A stretch of 64,000 bases of DNA from positions 55,327,229-55,391,228 of the forward strand of contig CM042142.1 of assembly GCA_023376005.1 (NCBI GenBank). The letters run 5' to 3'. This DNA comes from Doryteuthis pealeii. Taxonomy: Eukaryota; Mollusca; Cephalopoda; Myopsida; Loliginidae. The translations under genes were made by a program, and so were the position numbers. This document shows positions 1-11,444 of the stretch, in pieces; position 1 is the stretch's first letter, and the number at the start of each line of letters is the position of its first letter. Below the pieces are notes generated by a model. That model saw only the letters and a list, made by a program, of their open reading frames with translations, had not been told where the DNA came from and did no database searches.

Positions 1-194
1 GTTATTGCCTAATCTTTATCTTTAAAATATCATCATAAAGGCCTGCTAACAGCATAGATTCTCTTGCTGCTCACTCGCGATCAGTCCTATTGGTCATTCC
101 TCCTGGAATGTCCTCTGAACTGCATCCAGTGTCCATACAGAGATAATAAAATAGAATGATTTTTCTTTTGCAACCACACTGCTTTTGAATTAAA

Positions 195-718
195 AGGTTG
201 GTCGGATTTTATGGCATGTCAACATTTGTTGGGTAATTTTATGCCAAAGACATCTTGTTTTATTCATTTTTGATGGGTATTCAATTTTTTTAGAGTAGAC
301 CTGGGAGTAATGGTGATGAAGGGGTACTGCACATTCCTAAGAACTCCAGAATTGGAACTTCACCATTTTAGATAGAGTTTAATTTCATACCCAGGACACT
401 AAGACCCTCAGCCACCACCTTCTAGCACATATATGATAAAAGCGCTTGCCATAAGAGCAATAGGGTTGGGACAATCATATCGGTGCTAGGGTTTACCTGA
501 CCAGTTGATCAATCGAAGGGGGCCTCTCCAACCACCTGTCTAGCCTAAGTAACAGCCAAAGTGGAGTGTTGTAGGTCATGGACTGCTTGGCCACCAGGAT
601 TCCATCCTTAAGCATCACAGGTCGCCACCCACAGTCAACAGGTAGCCCCATTGGCAGGTGAGGGGTACCGCTCTGCAGAGGTGCAGTTGGTGTATTCTAC
701 TGCCCAGCCAATAGGGCG
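195..718 (-). mobile_element. Interspersed retroposon family X, near full length
   Basis: Non-coding repeat of about 520-570 bp seen some twenty times in this window. Read on the minus strand it starts near a GCCCTGTCGGCTGG-like end and finishes in a tail resembling GGCATAAAATAACCC, then a GTTGACATGCC-like segment and an A-rich end. The tail is self-complementary (GGCAT...ATGCC). 5'-truncated copies, a constant A-rich 3' end and a clear target duplication around one copy (41,168-41,511) show that it moves by target-primed retroposition. I see no open frame and do not recognise the named family. It could be a SINE or the 3' end of a LINE. Confidence 0.7.
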
Positions 719-730
719 AAAAATAACATT

Positions 731-928
731 GGTTATTCCCTATAACACCAACCTAAAAAAGGGGAACCACTCTGACTGATAAGTTATTTATTTATCTATT
801 GATCTACTAGGAAAAAAGAAGATGGGGTTAGGGTTAGTTTAATGGGAAAATAATGGGTAGATTAATTAACAGATAAAATTCATTCAGAGTGGTTCCCCTT
901 TTTTAGGTTGAAGTTATATGAAATAACC
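731..928. mobile_element. hAT-type MITE, family P, copy 1
   Basis: A 198-bp element with long terminal inverted repeats (GGTTATTCCCTATAAC at the left, its inverse at the right) and no coding capacity. It is flanked by a perfect 8-bp direct repeat ATAACATT (723-730 and 929-936), the target-site length typical of hAT transposases. The interior carries a telomere-like GGGGTTAGGGTTAG stretch near 826-838. Confidence 0.85.
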
Positions 929-1115
929 ATAACATTTAAAGTAACTGATAAAATTTCAACTTAAGCTACTAAATTTATGAGCCATCAACATGTAGATTAA
1001 GTTCTAAAAAAATAGTATTTGCTATAAAAAAATTAAAAGACAGTTGTTGATTCAAATATTTTAATGCAATTTTAAATTAGATTATTTAGTCTGTTTCTAT
1101 TCATATAATAACTGG

Positions 1116-1276
1116 GGTTATTTTCTATAACTCCAACATAAAAAAGGGGAACCACTCTGAATGAATTTTATCTGTTAATTAATCTACCCATTATTTTCCC
1201 ATTAAACTAACCCTAACCCTAACTTCTTTTTTTCAGTGGTTCCCCCTGATATAGGTTGGAGTTATAGGAAATAACC
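1116..1276. mobile_element. hAT-type MITE, family P, copy 2 (inverted)
   Basis: Second copy of the 731-928 element in the opposite orientation and slightly shorter, with the same terminal inverted repeats. The flanks share ATAAC (degraded 8-bp target duplication). The interior contains CTAACCCTAACCCTAAC, the complement of the telomere-like motif in copy 1. Confidence 0.8.
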
Positions 1277-1792
1277 ATAACCGATTTATCATTTTCTTTT
1301 TTAACTGAAAAAAAAAGAAAGAAAATAGACAATCCTCCATTGATCCTCACAGGTGAGAAACAAACAAACAACTCTGCTGAAGAATAACTGTACAAACCCC
1401 AGAAGCAATTTTATAATTGCAGAGACAACATACCAAACAAGTTGTTAAAATAAGTAAACAAACAAATAAAAATAATAAAACAAAATAACTGAATAAAGTA
1501 TGATGTGTTGAAAGAACCTAAAATCTCAGGAAAACATTGAAATAAAAAACAAGGCTTTAATTTTATATTGTGACAGTTTCTACAGAGTTGTTTCAATGGT
1601 AACTCTCATAGCCATTCTTAAACCAAAACAAACATGAAATCATGTCTGAAATATTATTGAAGATTATAACTTTAGTCATTAATATCTTCATCAAAATTAA
1701 TATATTTATAAAATTGCTTCTGATGAAGGACAAGGTTTACTGAAATATAATACAAAGTTGCTATTTCTTATTTTTTTAAAAATATATATATG

Positions 1793-1980
1793 TAGTAAAG
1801 AATAGAGGGAAATATGTGGACAAAGGAACAAACTCAGACAAGTATATGTAAAAGATATATTTCACAATGGTCAAATAAACGACTGATGAAACCATGCTCA
1901 AAGAATGGTGAAATATATCTCCTACATATACTTGTCTGAGTTTGTTCCTTTGTCCACATTTTTCCCTCTATTCTTTACTA
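1793..1980. mobile_element. Long foldback element, TA-bounded
   Basis: Left arm 1793-1865 and right arm 1908-1980 are near-perfect inverted repeats of about 73 bp around a 42-nt loop. The arm ends read TAGTAAAGAATAG and its inverse, so the element could be bounded by TA, as for Tc1/mariner MITEs. There is no coding capacity. A transcript would form a long double-stranded hairpin. Confidence 0.75.
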
Positions 1981-2007
1981 TATTCTGTTGGATTTGCTCC
2001 AATCATC

Positions 2008-2067
<60 letters not shown>
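2008..2067. repeat. Compound (TC)n-(TA)n microsatellite
   Basis: About 20 bp of TC repeats run directly into about 40 bp of TA repeats. Confidence 0.95.
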
Positions 2068-2070
<3 letters not shown>

Positions 2071-3390
2071 TGAGATAGATATAGACATATATACATTTAC
2101 AATGCACATTTGCATACTGCTCATATATAAAACATTAGAAGATATCTCTAGTAATACTCACTTAAAGACCTTGTATATATTTGTAGGGATTAAAATATAT
2201 ATTTTTTTAAATCTCCCAGGAGCCCTCAGACAGGAAGCACCCTCTAGGCAGGTGCCAGAAAAAGGCCCCTTCCTAATGCCAAGAAGATTCCTCGCCATTT
2301 TGTATGCAGATCTTGACTGGGAACAAGAAATTTATTCAGCTGTTCAAAGCAAAATACAGTTTTAACTTGCCATAAAAAATAATTCAATGGATAAAAACAC
2401 ATAAAAATTACATATTTAGAAAGATTATTTTATTTTATTTCCAGCCATATAAATATTTTTGAGTTTGGACCTGAAATACGCAAGGAATTGCGATTTAAAC
2501 TGATTATGGTCAGAATTTGTCAATGTCCACTAAAATCAACGAAAGTGCTGGGGTTGCTAAGTTCTGTCCCCATCAAATAAAATGTGTGCATCAATTAGTT
2601 ATCAATTAAATAATTATTCTTAATATTTTACACATAAATTTTACACAAAATTGTGGGTATTTAATTATTTGTAAACTTTTTATCTGACCTCTTGCTACTG
2701 ACAAAGGGCAGGAGTAGAAAAAAATTTTAAAAGGGATTACAGAGTTGTTCTTTATTATTCTATGTATTGACAATTTTCAGTAGAGTAATGTAGTTTCAGT
2801 TACAGACAAATGGAGACTGAATCTCCATGTTCAATAGATAAACAAACATTGGATCATTCTAAAATAGATTCCTAATAAAAAATTTAAAAATTCAAAGAAC
2901 TCCATTTTCTTCTTAAATGAGACAGAATTTATGGACTGAAAGAATTCTTAGCACCAATCCAGAATTTCCAATAATTATCCATGACCAACAAACTGGACAG
3001 TTTTATGTCAAACTAGACTACCCATCAACCCATTGGGTTCCCATTATAACAACAGTCCATGATATTGAGGTTTCAATTTTGGAAAAAGAGTTATTGATTT
3101 TAATTAGCTTTTTATTGTTATCTCCATTATATCAGGAATTTGGATGCTTAAAAAGTTATGTTCAACATGAATGAAGACCCTACAAAATTAGGATCCAGTT
3201 GCAAATTGGACAGGAATTTGTTTTATTCTCAAATTAGAACATTTAAGTAATAAAATTAATAGCATAATATAATATTGCAATATCTTTAAAAAAAAATTTT
3301 TATTTGTCTATAATCATTTTTTTGCACACAGCATATCAAGCATTCCTATCTAATCCAGATAAGTTGTATACTGTTGTATGCTTTCAAGTA
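2068..3390. other. AT-rich stretch without recognised gene
   Basis: No repeat family or gene recognised. The only noteworthy frame is 2917-3174 (+, 85 codons), with a moderately complex composition in its first 50 residues. I recognise no domain, no signal peptide and no splice context, so I do not call it a gene. Confidence 0.5.
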
Positions 3391-3394
3391 TTCC

Positions 3395-3635
3395 GGACCA
3401 TATGACCTTTAGGCACCCCTTTTGCGATCTCAATTCGTGGGAACATTTTTTTCCATTTACACCATCAAAATCCAGTTAATTGTTAACAGACGATTTTTAG
3501 GGTTTTTTTTTTAAATTATAAAACTAACCCCTAACCTTAACCCCTAACAAACAACCGGATTTTAACAGTGTAAATGAGAAAAGTGTCCCCACGAATCTAG
3601 ATCGCAAAAGGGGTGCCCTAAAGGTCATATGGTCC
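3395..3635. mobile_element. hAT-type MITE, family Q, copy 1
   Basis: A 241-bp foldback element with TIRs of about 100 bp starting GGACCATATGACC. It is flanked by AGTATTCC (3387-3394) and AGTATTTC (3636-3643), a 7-of-8 match and so an 8-bp target duplication. The target is a dispersed 46-bp repeat unit, split between GTATT and CTATCTAA. The interior has a (C)CCTAA-rich, telomere-like patch at 3524-3548. Confidence 0.85.
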
Positions 3636-3644
3636 AGTATTTCT

Positions 3645-5200
3645 ATCTAATACTAATAATTTATACACAATTATATTGTTTAAATTAACTATTTCTATTA
3701 AATAATAATCATTTGATTACATACAGGTTTCAAGTATTCCTAACATCAATAATTTTTGTCTATAATTATTCCAGGATTATTTCATCTTAAAAAACAAAGA
3801 AAAAAATTGTTGACCAAAATCAGTTGATTTTTTTTCACAAAATAGCCATTGTCTAGTCTTTGGCAAATGGTGCCAATATCTGTAAATTGCAATAAAAACC
3901 ATAACAACATATACTTCAAAAGTCGACTGATCAAAGGATTCTGTGAGAATCAGCTTTCAGTTTCTGTGAAAAATGACTCTTGACAGGCAAAAATCTGGAT
4001 GTGGATAAGATTTATAGATTATTATAAATATGAACAACAGCAAAAATAAACTTTTTAAAAAATGTTCTTATAGGTTCTGGACTTCTTATAAGTTTTCCCA
4101 GAGATTATTTAGACAAACAAAAAACAAACAACAAAGCAAAAAGGAAAAAAAAAAAAAAAAATTGTTAATGTAATCATCTTTCCGTGTTTCCATAACTTTT
4201 TATTCATTTATTTACATTTTTTAAATTTTTTTTCTTATCTATCTTGTTATTCTTACCTTTTGAAACAGAGACAAAAGATTAGAGAAATGATCTGTACATT
4301 TGTAAACTGATAAATCATCTCATTACTCTAGTGAAAAATTAAAATAAAGAATTTGGAAAGACGCCAATTCACACTCATCAAAAATATGATACCGGCTGCT
4401 TCCTTCTCTTTTACCTGTGTACTGCATAAACACATACATTGACACAGTCAGACAGACACAAACACACATTGTGTATCCAAGCGTCTGTGTATCATCCAGA
4501 GATCCATCAGTGTTTTCATGTGTATCTGCGTTCATTATGAATCTTATATTATCTTATTTTGAGAGTTTTGGAAATTGCAACTTAATAACTGACTTAATGG
4601 TAATTGTTTTACACGGCGGTTATTTTAGAGCTGTTGGCTATGTTTGTGGACTTGCTAATGCATAAGGAAGGAAAGTAATTAAAACTCTAGGAAAGATGAA
4701 AATAAACACAGTGTGTTTGGCACAGAAAGAAAATAAATTTGAAACAAATAAGAATACTTTTTTTTTTGTTTCCTTTTTTCTTTTTTCTTTTTTTGTCATT
4801 CTTGTTTTTTAAATTATTTACTATTTATTGATTGTTATTTTTATGTAATTGATAAAAAAAAAAGTTATATTGTTAAGAAAAGAAAACCTGATTAAATCAA
4901 TACTATGATTTATCATTTTATATTTAATTTTTATTTTCTTCATTCTGTCTGCTAACTAAAACTATCAGGTTTATATATATATATATTATATTATATAAAG
5001 TGAAGGAAAGGACTTTGAATTTATTTTATGTAATAATTAATTTCAACTGCAACAAGCTTAGATTGTTACAGCATCTTCAGACCCTATGTTGCTCTGTCCG
5101 TTCACACACACCTGAAACAATGTACATGGAGCCCTCACTAAGGATGACCTCTATCACTACAAAAGAACTCTGCATAGAATGATCCTCAATGCCAAGAAAT
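3645..5200. other. AT-rich stretch without recognised gene
   Basis: Contains partial 46-bp repeat units near 3640-3760, several homopolymer runs and no coding sequence or mobile element that I recognise. Short frames near 4323-4665 and 5000-5182 are not supported by any motif. Confidence 0.5.
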
Positions 5201-5204
5201 ACAG

Positions 5205-5244
<40 letters not shown>
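5205..5244. repeat. (AC)n-(AT)n microsatellite
   Basis: AC repeats followed by AT repeats. Confidence 0.95.
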
Positions 5245-5444
5245 TAGTTGAACAACACAGACATTTACTTTCAGCTGAAAATACTTGGGAACAAATCAGC
5301 TATGGCAAATTCATCAGCCAATTCCAGCCGGATATTCTATCATACATTTGGTAACTTGAAAGGACTGAGAAAAGAATTTGTGGATGAAAAAAAACAAAAA
5401 AAAAACTCTGCGCTGTTCAACCAAATATGTCTAAAGAAATGCTG

Positions 5445-5446
<2 letters not shown>

Positions 5447-5499
<53 letters not shown>

Positions 5500-5522
5500 A
5501 TGTGTGTGTGGTGTGTGTGTGT
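5447..5522. repeat. (TA)n-(GT)n microsatellite
   Basis: About 40 bp of TA followed by an impure GT tract. Open frames crossing it are repeat artefacts. Confidence 0.95.
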
Positions 5523-5559
5523 ATTACTGTTTTTTGTCTATAATCATTTGTTTGCACAC

Positions 5560-5850
5560 AGTTATAGGGTATCAAACATTCATATCTAATACAAATAATT
5601 TTCACACAGATATATGGTTTTAAGTATTCCTATCAAATACTAATAATTTATATATGAATATATGGTGTAAACTATTTCTATTTAATAATCATTTGTTTGC
5701 ACACAGTTATAATAATTCAAGTAATTAATAATAATTATAATCCTTAGTAAACAATTATAGCTTCAAGCAACTATTCATAATACAAATAATTGCACAGTTA
5801 TATGGTTCAAGTACTCCTATCAAATATAAGTAATTCAGAAACAGATTTAT
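5560..5850 (-). repeat. Scattered 46-bp repeat units
   Basis: Degenerate copies of the unit expanded at 7540-8250 (recognisable by TCAAGTATTCC, ATCTAATACAAATAA and GCACAGTTATATGG). Read on the minus strand these units follow family X sequence elsewhere (45,065-45,240 and 48,590-48,790), so they are probably part of a longer X-related element. Confidence 0.6.
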
Positions 5851-6014
5851 TTGACGCAATGAGATTTTCTTTAGATGAACCATTTTCAATCTTTACTGTC
5901 ACTTCATTTCACATATTTTCTTCCATCTTTTGATTTTAGTTCTTTTTTTATACTATTCACACAAAACTATCTATATCTGTTTTTCAGGTATGAGAATACA
6001 AAAAATCCCAAATA

Positions 6015-6042
6015 TAGATAGATAGATAGATAGATAGATAGA
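6015..6042. repeat. (GATA)n microsatellite
   Basis: Seven GATA tetranucleotides. Confidence 0.9.
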
Positions 6043-6480
6043 CAGTATCCGCGTACAGCATGAACATTTTCGTTGGAGTAGTATTATTTCGGTAATTAAC
6101 CCAAAAGTGTTTAATAATTTAATAATAATTGTGAAAAATTATGGGTCTTTGGCCTCAGTTATTGACAAGCGATGACATAATGTATCTTGCACAACCTCGC
6201 CTGGATTCTAGGTTACTTCTTTATTTTCAAAGTACAATGCTATCTTGACTCACAAGATTAATTCGTTTCACTCGTAACTCAATTTCCTCGTATATCAAAT
6301 CAAATTTCTCCATATAAATAAATTGAAATGACATTACTCTGCCCCAGCCTCAATCCAGAAAAAACACCCTAATATATCCATTTATCTAATGATGTATCAA
6401 ATCCTTATGGATTATTTAAAGCACAAATACAAATAATTTGCACTCAGTTATATGGTTCAAGTATTCCTATATAATAATCA

Positions 6481-6750
6481 TCATGTCACGCAAATTGCAC
6501 GGATATCCATGACAATCTCTCGCCAACCTTCTCTATCATTCATTGCCTCAGGGAGGTCCTCTGCGCAGCAGCTAGTATCTGCGCAGAGTTGGTCAATGAA
6601 GGTACTTGTTGGGCGGCCCACATTAGCATGTCCATGTGTTGGCTTCCACAGGAGAACGTCGCTTATGAGTTCGTCTTACTCCTCCAGCAGTGTCCAGCAT
6701 GTCTTGTCCGTTTCACTCAGATGGTTTGTGAGATGGGGGCAGGTGGCCAC
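6481..6750 (-). pseudogene. RTE-type LINE polyprotein C-terminus (fragment)
   Basis: GC-richer island inside an AT-rich repeat. The minus strand reads about 70 uninterrupted codons to a TGA at 6481-6483, including KPTHGHANVGRPTSTFIDQL, then CAEDLPEAMNDREGW. This is the conserved tail found downstream of the reverse transcriptase in RTE-like endonuclease/RT proteins, often annotated as craniofacial-development-protein-2-like. Further upstream the conserved TRHAGHCWRS segment lies in another frame, so there is a one-base frameshift near 6685. The endonuclease and RT domains are absent. Family assignment is from memory of the motif. No function is expected. Confidence 0.7.
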
Positions 6751-6834
6751 ATAGCTGCTTGCTTGTGGGGTGCTGTTTCCTATATAATACTAATACACAA
6801 GTAACTATTCCTATATAATGATGATAAACCACAG

Positions 6835-7195
6835 TATGATAATTTAATTATTACGTTTGATATGCTTACATAAGAATTATTTCAAAATAGTTTAATATGT
6901 AAAAAGTATAATAATCTGATTTAACACTCTCTCACTCTTTTTTCTTTCTTTCCTTCTTTTCATTATGTTCAACTGAAACATTAGTGTGATCACTTCTGCA
7001 CGCTCACCTGCTATCTATCTTTCCACTTCTCTCTTATATTTTTCTGTGTAGCATGTCCTTTTTCTTTCCTTTCTTTATAATCAATGGTTCATTATTTAGC
7101 TGAGGTGACAACACTCATAAGAAATAATTTGGCAGTAAAGCAACACCAGATTATCAGTATTTACATTTTTGCATTTCATCTTGGATGATTTTCTA
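6835..7195 (-). repeat. Interspersed repeat family Y
   Basis: Inverted copy of the sequence at 38,005-38,510, recognisable by ACCACAGTATGATAAT, an AAAGAAAGAAA-rich middle and CAAATCATCCAAG at the far end. A shorter copy lies at 14,860-15,120. Non-coding, class unknown. Confidence 0.65.
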
Positions 7196-7289
7196 TCCAA
7201 TACAAATAATTAGTACACAGTTGCATGGTTTCAAGTATTCCTATTTAATACAAATAATCCAGAAACAGATTTATTTGACCCATAACTTG

Positions 7290-7440
7290 GATCCTAACAG
7301 GTATAATCACAGCCATTTAATATCATCAGAAAAAAAAAATAAAGAAATTAGGTAGCTACATCTCCTCCAAAGTATCCCACCCTTGGGATTTACAACACTT
7401 ATCTGAGCATCTGTTCTACATTATTTAAAAAAACTCTTCA
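7290..7440 (-). mobile_element. Mariner 3'-end remnant
   Basis: Diverged second copy of the transposase 3' end at 8460-8650, with the same TAGGTAGCTACATCTCC, GGGATTTACAACACTTAT and GCATCTGTTCTACAT segments. Too short and broken to code. Both copies are preceded by the same fragment of family X-like sequence, so the pair may be a local duplication. Confidence 0.55.
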
Positions 7441-7539
7441 TACTGATGATTTATACACAATTATATAGTTTTAACTAACAATTTTCTATGTCATAATAAT
7501 CATTTGCTTACATACAGGTTTTAAGAATTCCTAACACCA

Positions 7540-8250
7540 ATAATTTTTATGTCTATAATCATTTGTTTGCACACAATCATATGGTTTCAAATATTCCTAT
7601 CTAATACAAATAATTAGCATAGTTTTATGGTTTCAAAATTTCCTATCCAATACAAATAATTAGCACAGTTTTATGTTTCAAGTATTTTTCTATCTAATAC
7701 AAATAATTAGCACAGTTGTATGGTTTCAAGTATTCTCTATCTAATACAAATAATTAGCACAGTTTATAATTCAGTTGTATTTTCAAATATTCCTATCTAA
7801 TACAAATAACTAGCACAGTTATATGGTTTCAAGTATTTCTATCTAATACAAATAATTAGCACAGTTATATGGTTTCAATATTCCTATCTAATACAAATAA
7901 CTAGCACAGTTATATGGTTTTCAAGTATTTCTATCTAATACAAATAATTAGCACAGTTATATGGTTTCAAATATTCCTATCTAATACAAATAATTAGCAC
8001 AGTTATGTCTATCTAATACAAATAATTAGCACAGTTATATGGTTCAAGTATGTCTATCTAATACAAATAATTAGCACAGTTATATGGTTTCAAGTATTCT
8101 ATCTAATACAAATAATTAGCACAGTTATACGGTTTCAAGTATGTCTATCTAATACAAATAATTAGCACAGTTATATGGTTTCAAGTATGTCTATCTAATA
8201 CAAATAATTAGCACAGTTATATGGTTTCAAGTATTCCTATCTAATACAAA
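7540..8250 (-). repeat. 46-bp minisatellite array, about 14 units
   Basis: Tandem array with unit containing ATCTAATACAAATAATTAG, CACAGTTATATGG and TTTCAAGTATTTCT. Units vary by small indels; one is shortened to about 30 bp near 8000-8030. Single diverged units are scattered through the window (5560-5850, 10,110-10,440, 17,385-17,860, 42,235-42,440), so the array is a local expansion of part of an interspersed repeat. Confidence 0.9.
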
Positions 8251-8459
8251 TAATTTATACACAATTATATGATTTAAACTTTCTATTTAATAAACATTTG
8301 TTTGCATACGATTATAATATTTCACGTAACTAATAATAATAATAATCCTTAGTAAACAATTCTAATCTAATACAAATAATTAGTAGATAGTTATATGGTT
8401 TCAATTATTCCTATCTAATACAAATAATCTAGAAAGAGATTTATTTGACCTATACATTA

Positions 8460-8870
8460 GATCCTAACAGGTACAATCACAGCCATTTAATATCATCAGG
8501 AGAAAAAAAAGAAAGAAATAGGTAGCTACATCTCCTTCAAAGTATTCCCCCCCTCCTTTGGGATTTACAACACTTATCCTAGCATCTGTTCTACATTTTT
8601 TTTTTAAAGAAACCTCTTCAGAGTTCTCTTTAGGAATTGTCATCAACTGCCACATTGAATTCTCCTTAATCTTATCCAGTCTGAAGTCTCTTCTCTTTCA
8701 ATGGCAATTCTAGCTTTAAGAAAAGCCAGAAATCAAAGAACCAAATCTGGACTGTAGGTGGCGAGGGGTGACAGATCTGGGTGATGCAATGATTTGCCAA
8801 AAACACTGTACATCAGATAAGAATAGGCATTTAAAATAGATAAAATGGCTTGATAGTTCTTCCTGGACAG
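8460..8870 (-). pseudogene. Mariner transposase C-terminal fragment
   Basis: On the minus strand, spread over more than one frame, the sequence gives TYSPDLVL, FDFWLFLKARIAIERE, MWQLMTIPKEN and GGGEYFEGDVAT. These match the conserved C-terminal blocks of mariner-type transposases (family pattern YSPDLAPCDFWLF, then QL.AIPKE, then G.YFEGD). The third catalytic aspartate position of the DDD triad (in the SPDL...DFWLF block) is still visible. Frameshifts and lack of the N-terminal two thirds show it is dead. Confidence 0.7.
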
Positions 8871-9329
8871 TTTGCGGAATCCCCCCCGATTCTTACACTG
8901 TCAATCACTGCTTTTTTTTTCTTCTTCTTTCTTTCCATTCCCATTGCAACCTGCATTCATTCAACATTTTCAGATTAGTGAAAGCTTTCCAGGATGTGGA
9001 TCACTTACAACAGATTTCTGGCCATGTTTTAAATGTCACTACCAAAATTTTTATCTGGCTTTTACTTATTCATTAAATCATCCCCCAGAAGCCTTTTTAA
9101 ACATTCAAATTATCATGTCTGAAGCAAAATTTTATACGAAGGTAATCCCAAAGGTAAGGTATCCAAAATATTTAGAAATCACAGAAACGTTAATTGTTAT
9201 TCAACCTTGATACATTATCATATATCAATTGGTGTGGAATAAAGAAACACACAAATTCAAGCCAACTTTACATCCTGCCCATGACAGAGGGGGTTGGGTA
9301 AATATATACTTATGACCTAAGTAAACGCA

Positions 9330-10001
9330 TGAGGGTAATCCCAAAGGTAAAGTCTCCAAAATATTTAGTTATTTACTAAGATTAACTTAGATGTGGCACA
9401 AGGCCAGAAGTATGGGGCACCAGTGAGAATCTAACTCACTAACAATGGTCTGCGAAGTTAGCTTGCTAACCATTAGGCTACATGAGGTGCCTCCAAATAT
9501 TTAGAAATCACAGAAATGTTTAATGTCAATAATGTTTACATTTTTTAAAGTTTCAACATGTATATTTTTCTACATAATCACCATTTTAGCCAATGCATTT
9601 TTGTAGGTACTGTGGCAGTCTTTGTATGCACATGTTATACCAGCTCACCACCAAGTCATTGAGGAAGTGTCTTCATCATTGTTTCAAACTCCCAACACCA
9701 CTTGCGGATGTTATTGACCCCCATGCATGACTTGCCATACACTTCTGTTGATTGGCAATGATTTTTCAATTGGTTTTATGCCTTTTATATTCAAAACCCA
9801 AATAAGTGCATGAACTTCTTAATTGGCAGTAGCGTCAATCAGAAACTCCATTACATTCCAATGCCAAGGAAAGACTGAGTGTGGGAAAAAAGGCAGTCGT
9901 GGGTGCATGCATAACAAATACAACAGTGTTGCCAATAGCTGCACAAACAGTTTCACTGTGTCCCCAGTGCTTTAAAGACCTTACTTTTAAGATTACCCTC
10001 A
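9330..10001 (-). mobile_element. Internally deleted mariner-like element
   Basis: Terminal inverted repeats TGAGGGTAATCCCAAAGG (9330) and its inverse ending TTAAGATTACCCTCA (10,001), followed by TA at 10,002-10,003; the left flank has CA in its place. The minus strand gives mariner-like pieces: N-terminal MEFLID-like and VYGKSCMGVNNIRKWC, then after a deletion LPQYLQKCI and NGDYVEK near the 3' end. The DDD catalytic region is missing, so the element is non-autonomous. A SINE sits inside (9369-9490). A partial copy of the left end also occurs at about 9136-9180. Confidence 0.75.
9369..9490 (-). mobile_element. Short tRNA-derived SINE-C inserted in mariner
   Basis: Read on the minus strand: GAGGTGCCTCATG-like head, A-box-like block around TAATGGTTAGC, B-box-like AGTTAGATTCTC, then a short body ending GTGCCACATCTAAG. 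Flanked by direct repeats CTCCAAAATATTTAG (9354-9368) and CTCCAAATATTTAG (9491-9504), so it inserted into the mariner element. The same family recurs at 18,852-18,962. Confidence 0.75.
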
Positions 10002-10109
10002 TAAAACCAGCAAAGTTATTGAAACTGGTAAAACCAATTAAGTCAGCAATATATTTTTAGATTTAAAAGAATAAAAATAGAAGGAACTGAGGAAAAAAGA
10101 ATTATATGG

Positions 10110-10440
10110 TTTCAAGTAACTATTCTTATTTAGTAATAATATTTACACAGTTATAGGATATCAAGTATTCTTATCTAATACAAATAATTTGAACAGTTTT
10201 ATGGTTTCAAATATTCCTATCTAATACAAATAATTTGAACAGTTTTATGGTTTCAAATATTCCTATCTAATACAAATAATTTGCAGAGTTTTCTGGTTTC
10301 AAATAATTATGTAGTTTCAAGTAATCATTTCTATTTAATAATTAATCATTTGTTTACAAGACAGTATTATGGTTTCAAGTAACTAAAAATAATCCTTAGT
10401 AAACAATTATAGCTTCAAATAACTATTCTTAATAGAAATA
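10110..10440 (-). repeat. 46-bp units, short tandem group
   Basis: Three adjacent units near 10,150-10,290 plus degenerate flanking units. Same repeat as at 7540-8250. Confidence 0.65.
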
Positions 10441-10804
10441 ATCTCCCAAACAATTCTGGAGCTGGAATGGGAAAATGCTGTATATTCTCAAGATCTGTCT
10501 CTCCTTCAGACTAAAACTTGCTTGTTTGATCAGCAATTAAAGAGATATTTAAAGATTCCTCAAAGAAATGACCAAAATCAAAACTAAAATCCTTTTTTAT
10601 TATAAATTACACAGCAGAGTTGAAAAGTGATATAAGGTCAAAGAAAGACAGAGAAAATGCTTTAATGATTCAGTAAGGATGCTATTTAAAGAAAATAAAA
10701 ATAGTAAAGAAAAAAAAAAGATTTCAATTTTTGCATCAAATTAATGACGATAAAACAGCCAAGGTTGACTATGAAGGTAACAGCTTTCAATTGATACTGT
10801 CTGC

Positions 10805-11003
10805 TGGGTTATTTTATGCCAAAGACATTTTCTTTTATTAATTATTGATGGGCATTCATTTTCTTAAAACTCAATTATTTCTATTTAACCCGTAGATGGG
10901 ACCATAATAGGTACTACCACTGTGGGTCAAGATGGACCTGGAGTAATGGCAATGAAAGGTACTCCACATTCCCTAGAGCTCCAAAATTGGAACTTCAACC
11001 ACC
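10805..11003 (-). mobile_element. Family X fragment (3' part)
   Basis: Begins with the X tail (GGGTTATTTTATGCCAAAG) and continues to the CCACATTCCCTAGAGCTCC block; the 5' half is absent. Confidence 0.65.
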
Positions 11004-11224
11004 TTATTATAATACTGGACTCAAGTAACAATAGGGTTTTACATTATTGATGCTGATGGAAATTGAGCGGTTTACAGTTTGAACCTAATTTGTATATTGA
11101 AACTTGATTTCTAATTGTTTGGTTTTATCCAACTGATTTACCAGACGGGAGTAACTCAAAAGTTGGAGTTTCATTAGTTAAAAAAACTTGTATCCGGAAT
11201 ATATTTGCTAGTTTATATAATTCA

Positions 11225-11315
11225 CATTTTGTCTTAATTTTTTAGATGAGGTTTGATAATTCTTATTTGGATTATTCGGACTATTATCCTCATTTTTATT
11301 GTTATCTGCATAACG
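11225..11315 (-). repeat. Repeat R fragment
   Basis: Minus-strand copy of the arm of the inverted dimer at 18,440-18,642 (shared TTCGGACTATTATCCTC and TTATTGTTAT). Short and degenerate. Confidence 0.5.
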
Positions 11316-11444
11316 TTTCCAATTGGACACATAGTGTAGTGGATAAAGGTATTGGATAAAGGCATTGGGTTAATGCAGTTCTAAATGACTTATCTCTAGG
11401 CTGCAGGTTCAATCCTGGTTTGGTTTGTTTGGTTTGTTTTGTTT

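Noticed and set aside
7540..8250. CRISPR-like regular array
   Set aside because: The whole 46-bp unit repeats; there are no unique spacers, and the context is eukaryotic.
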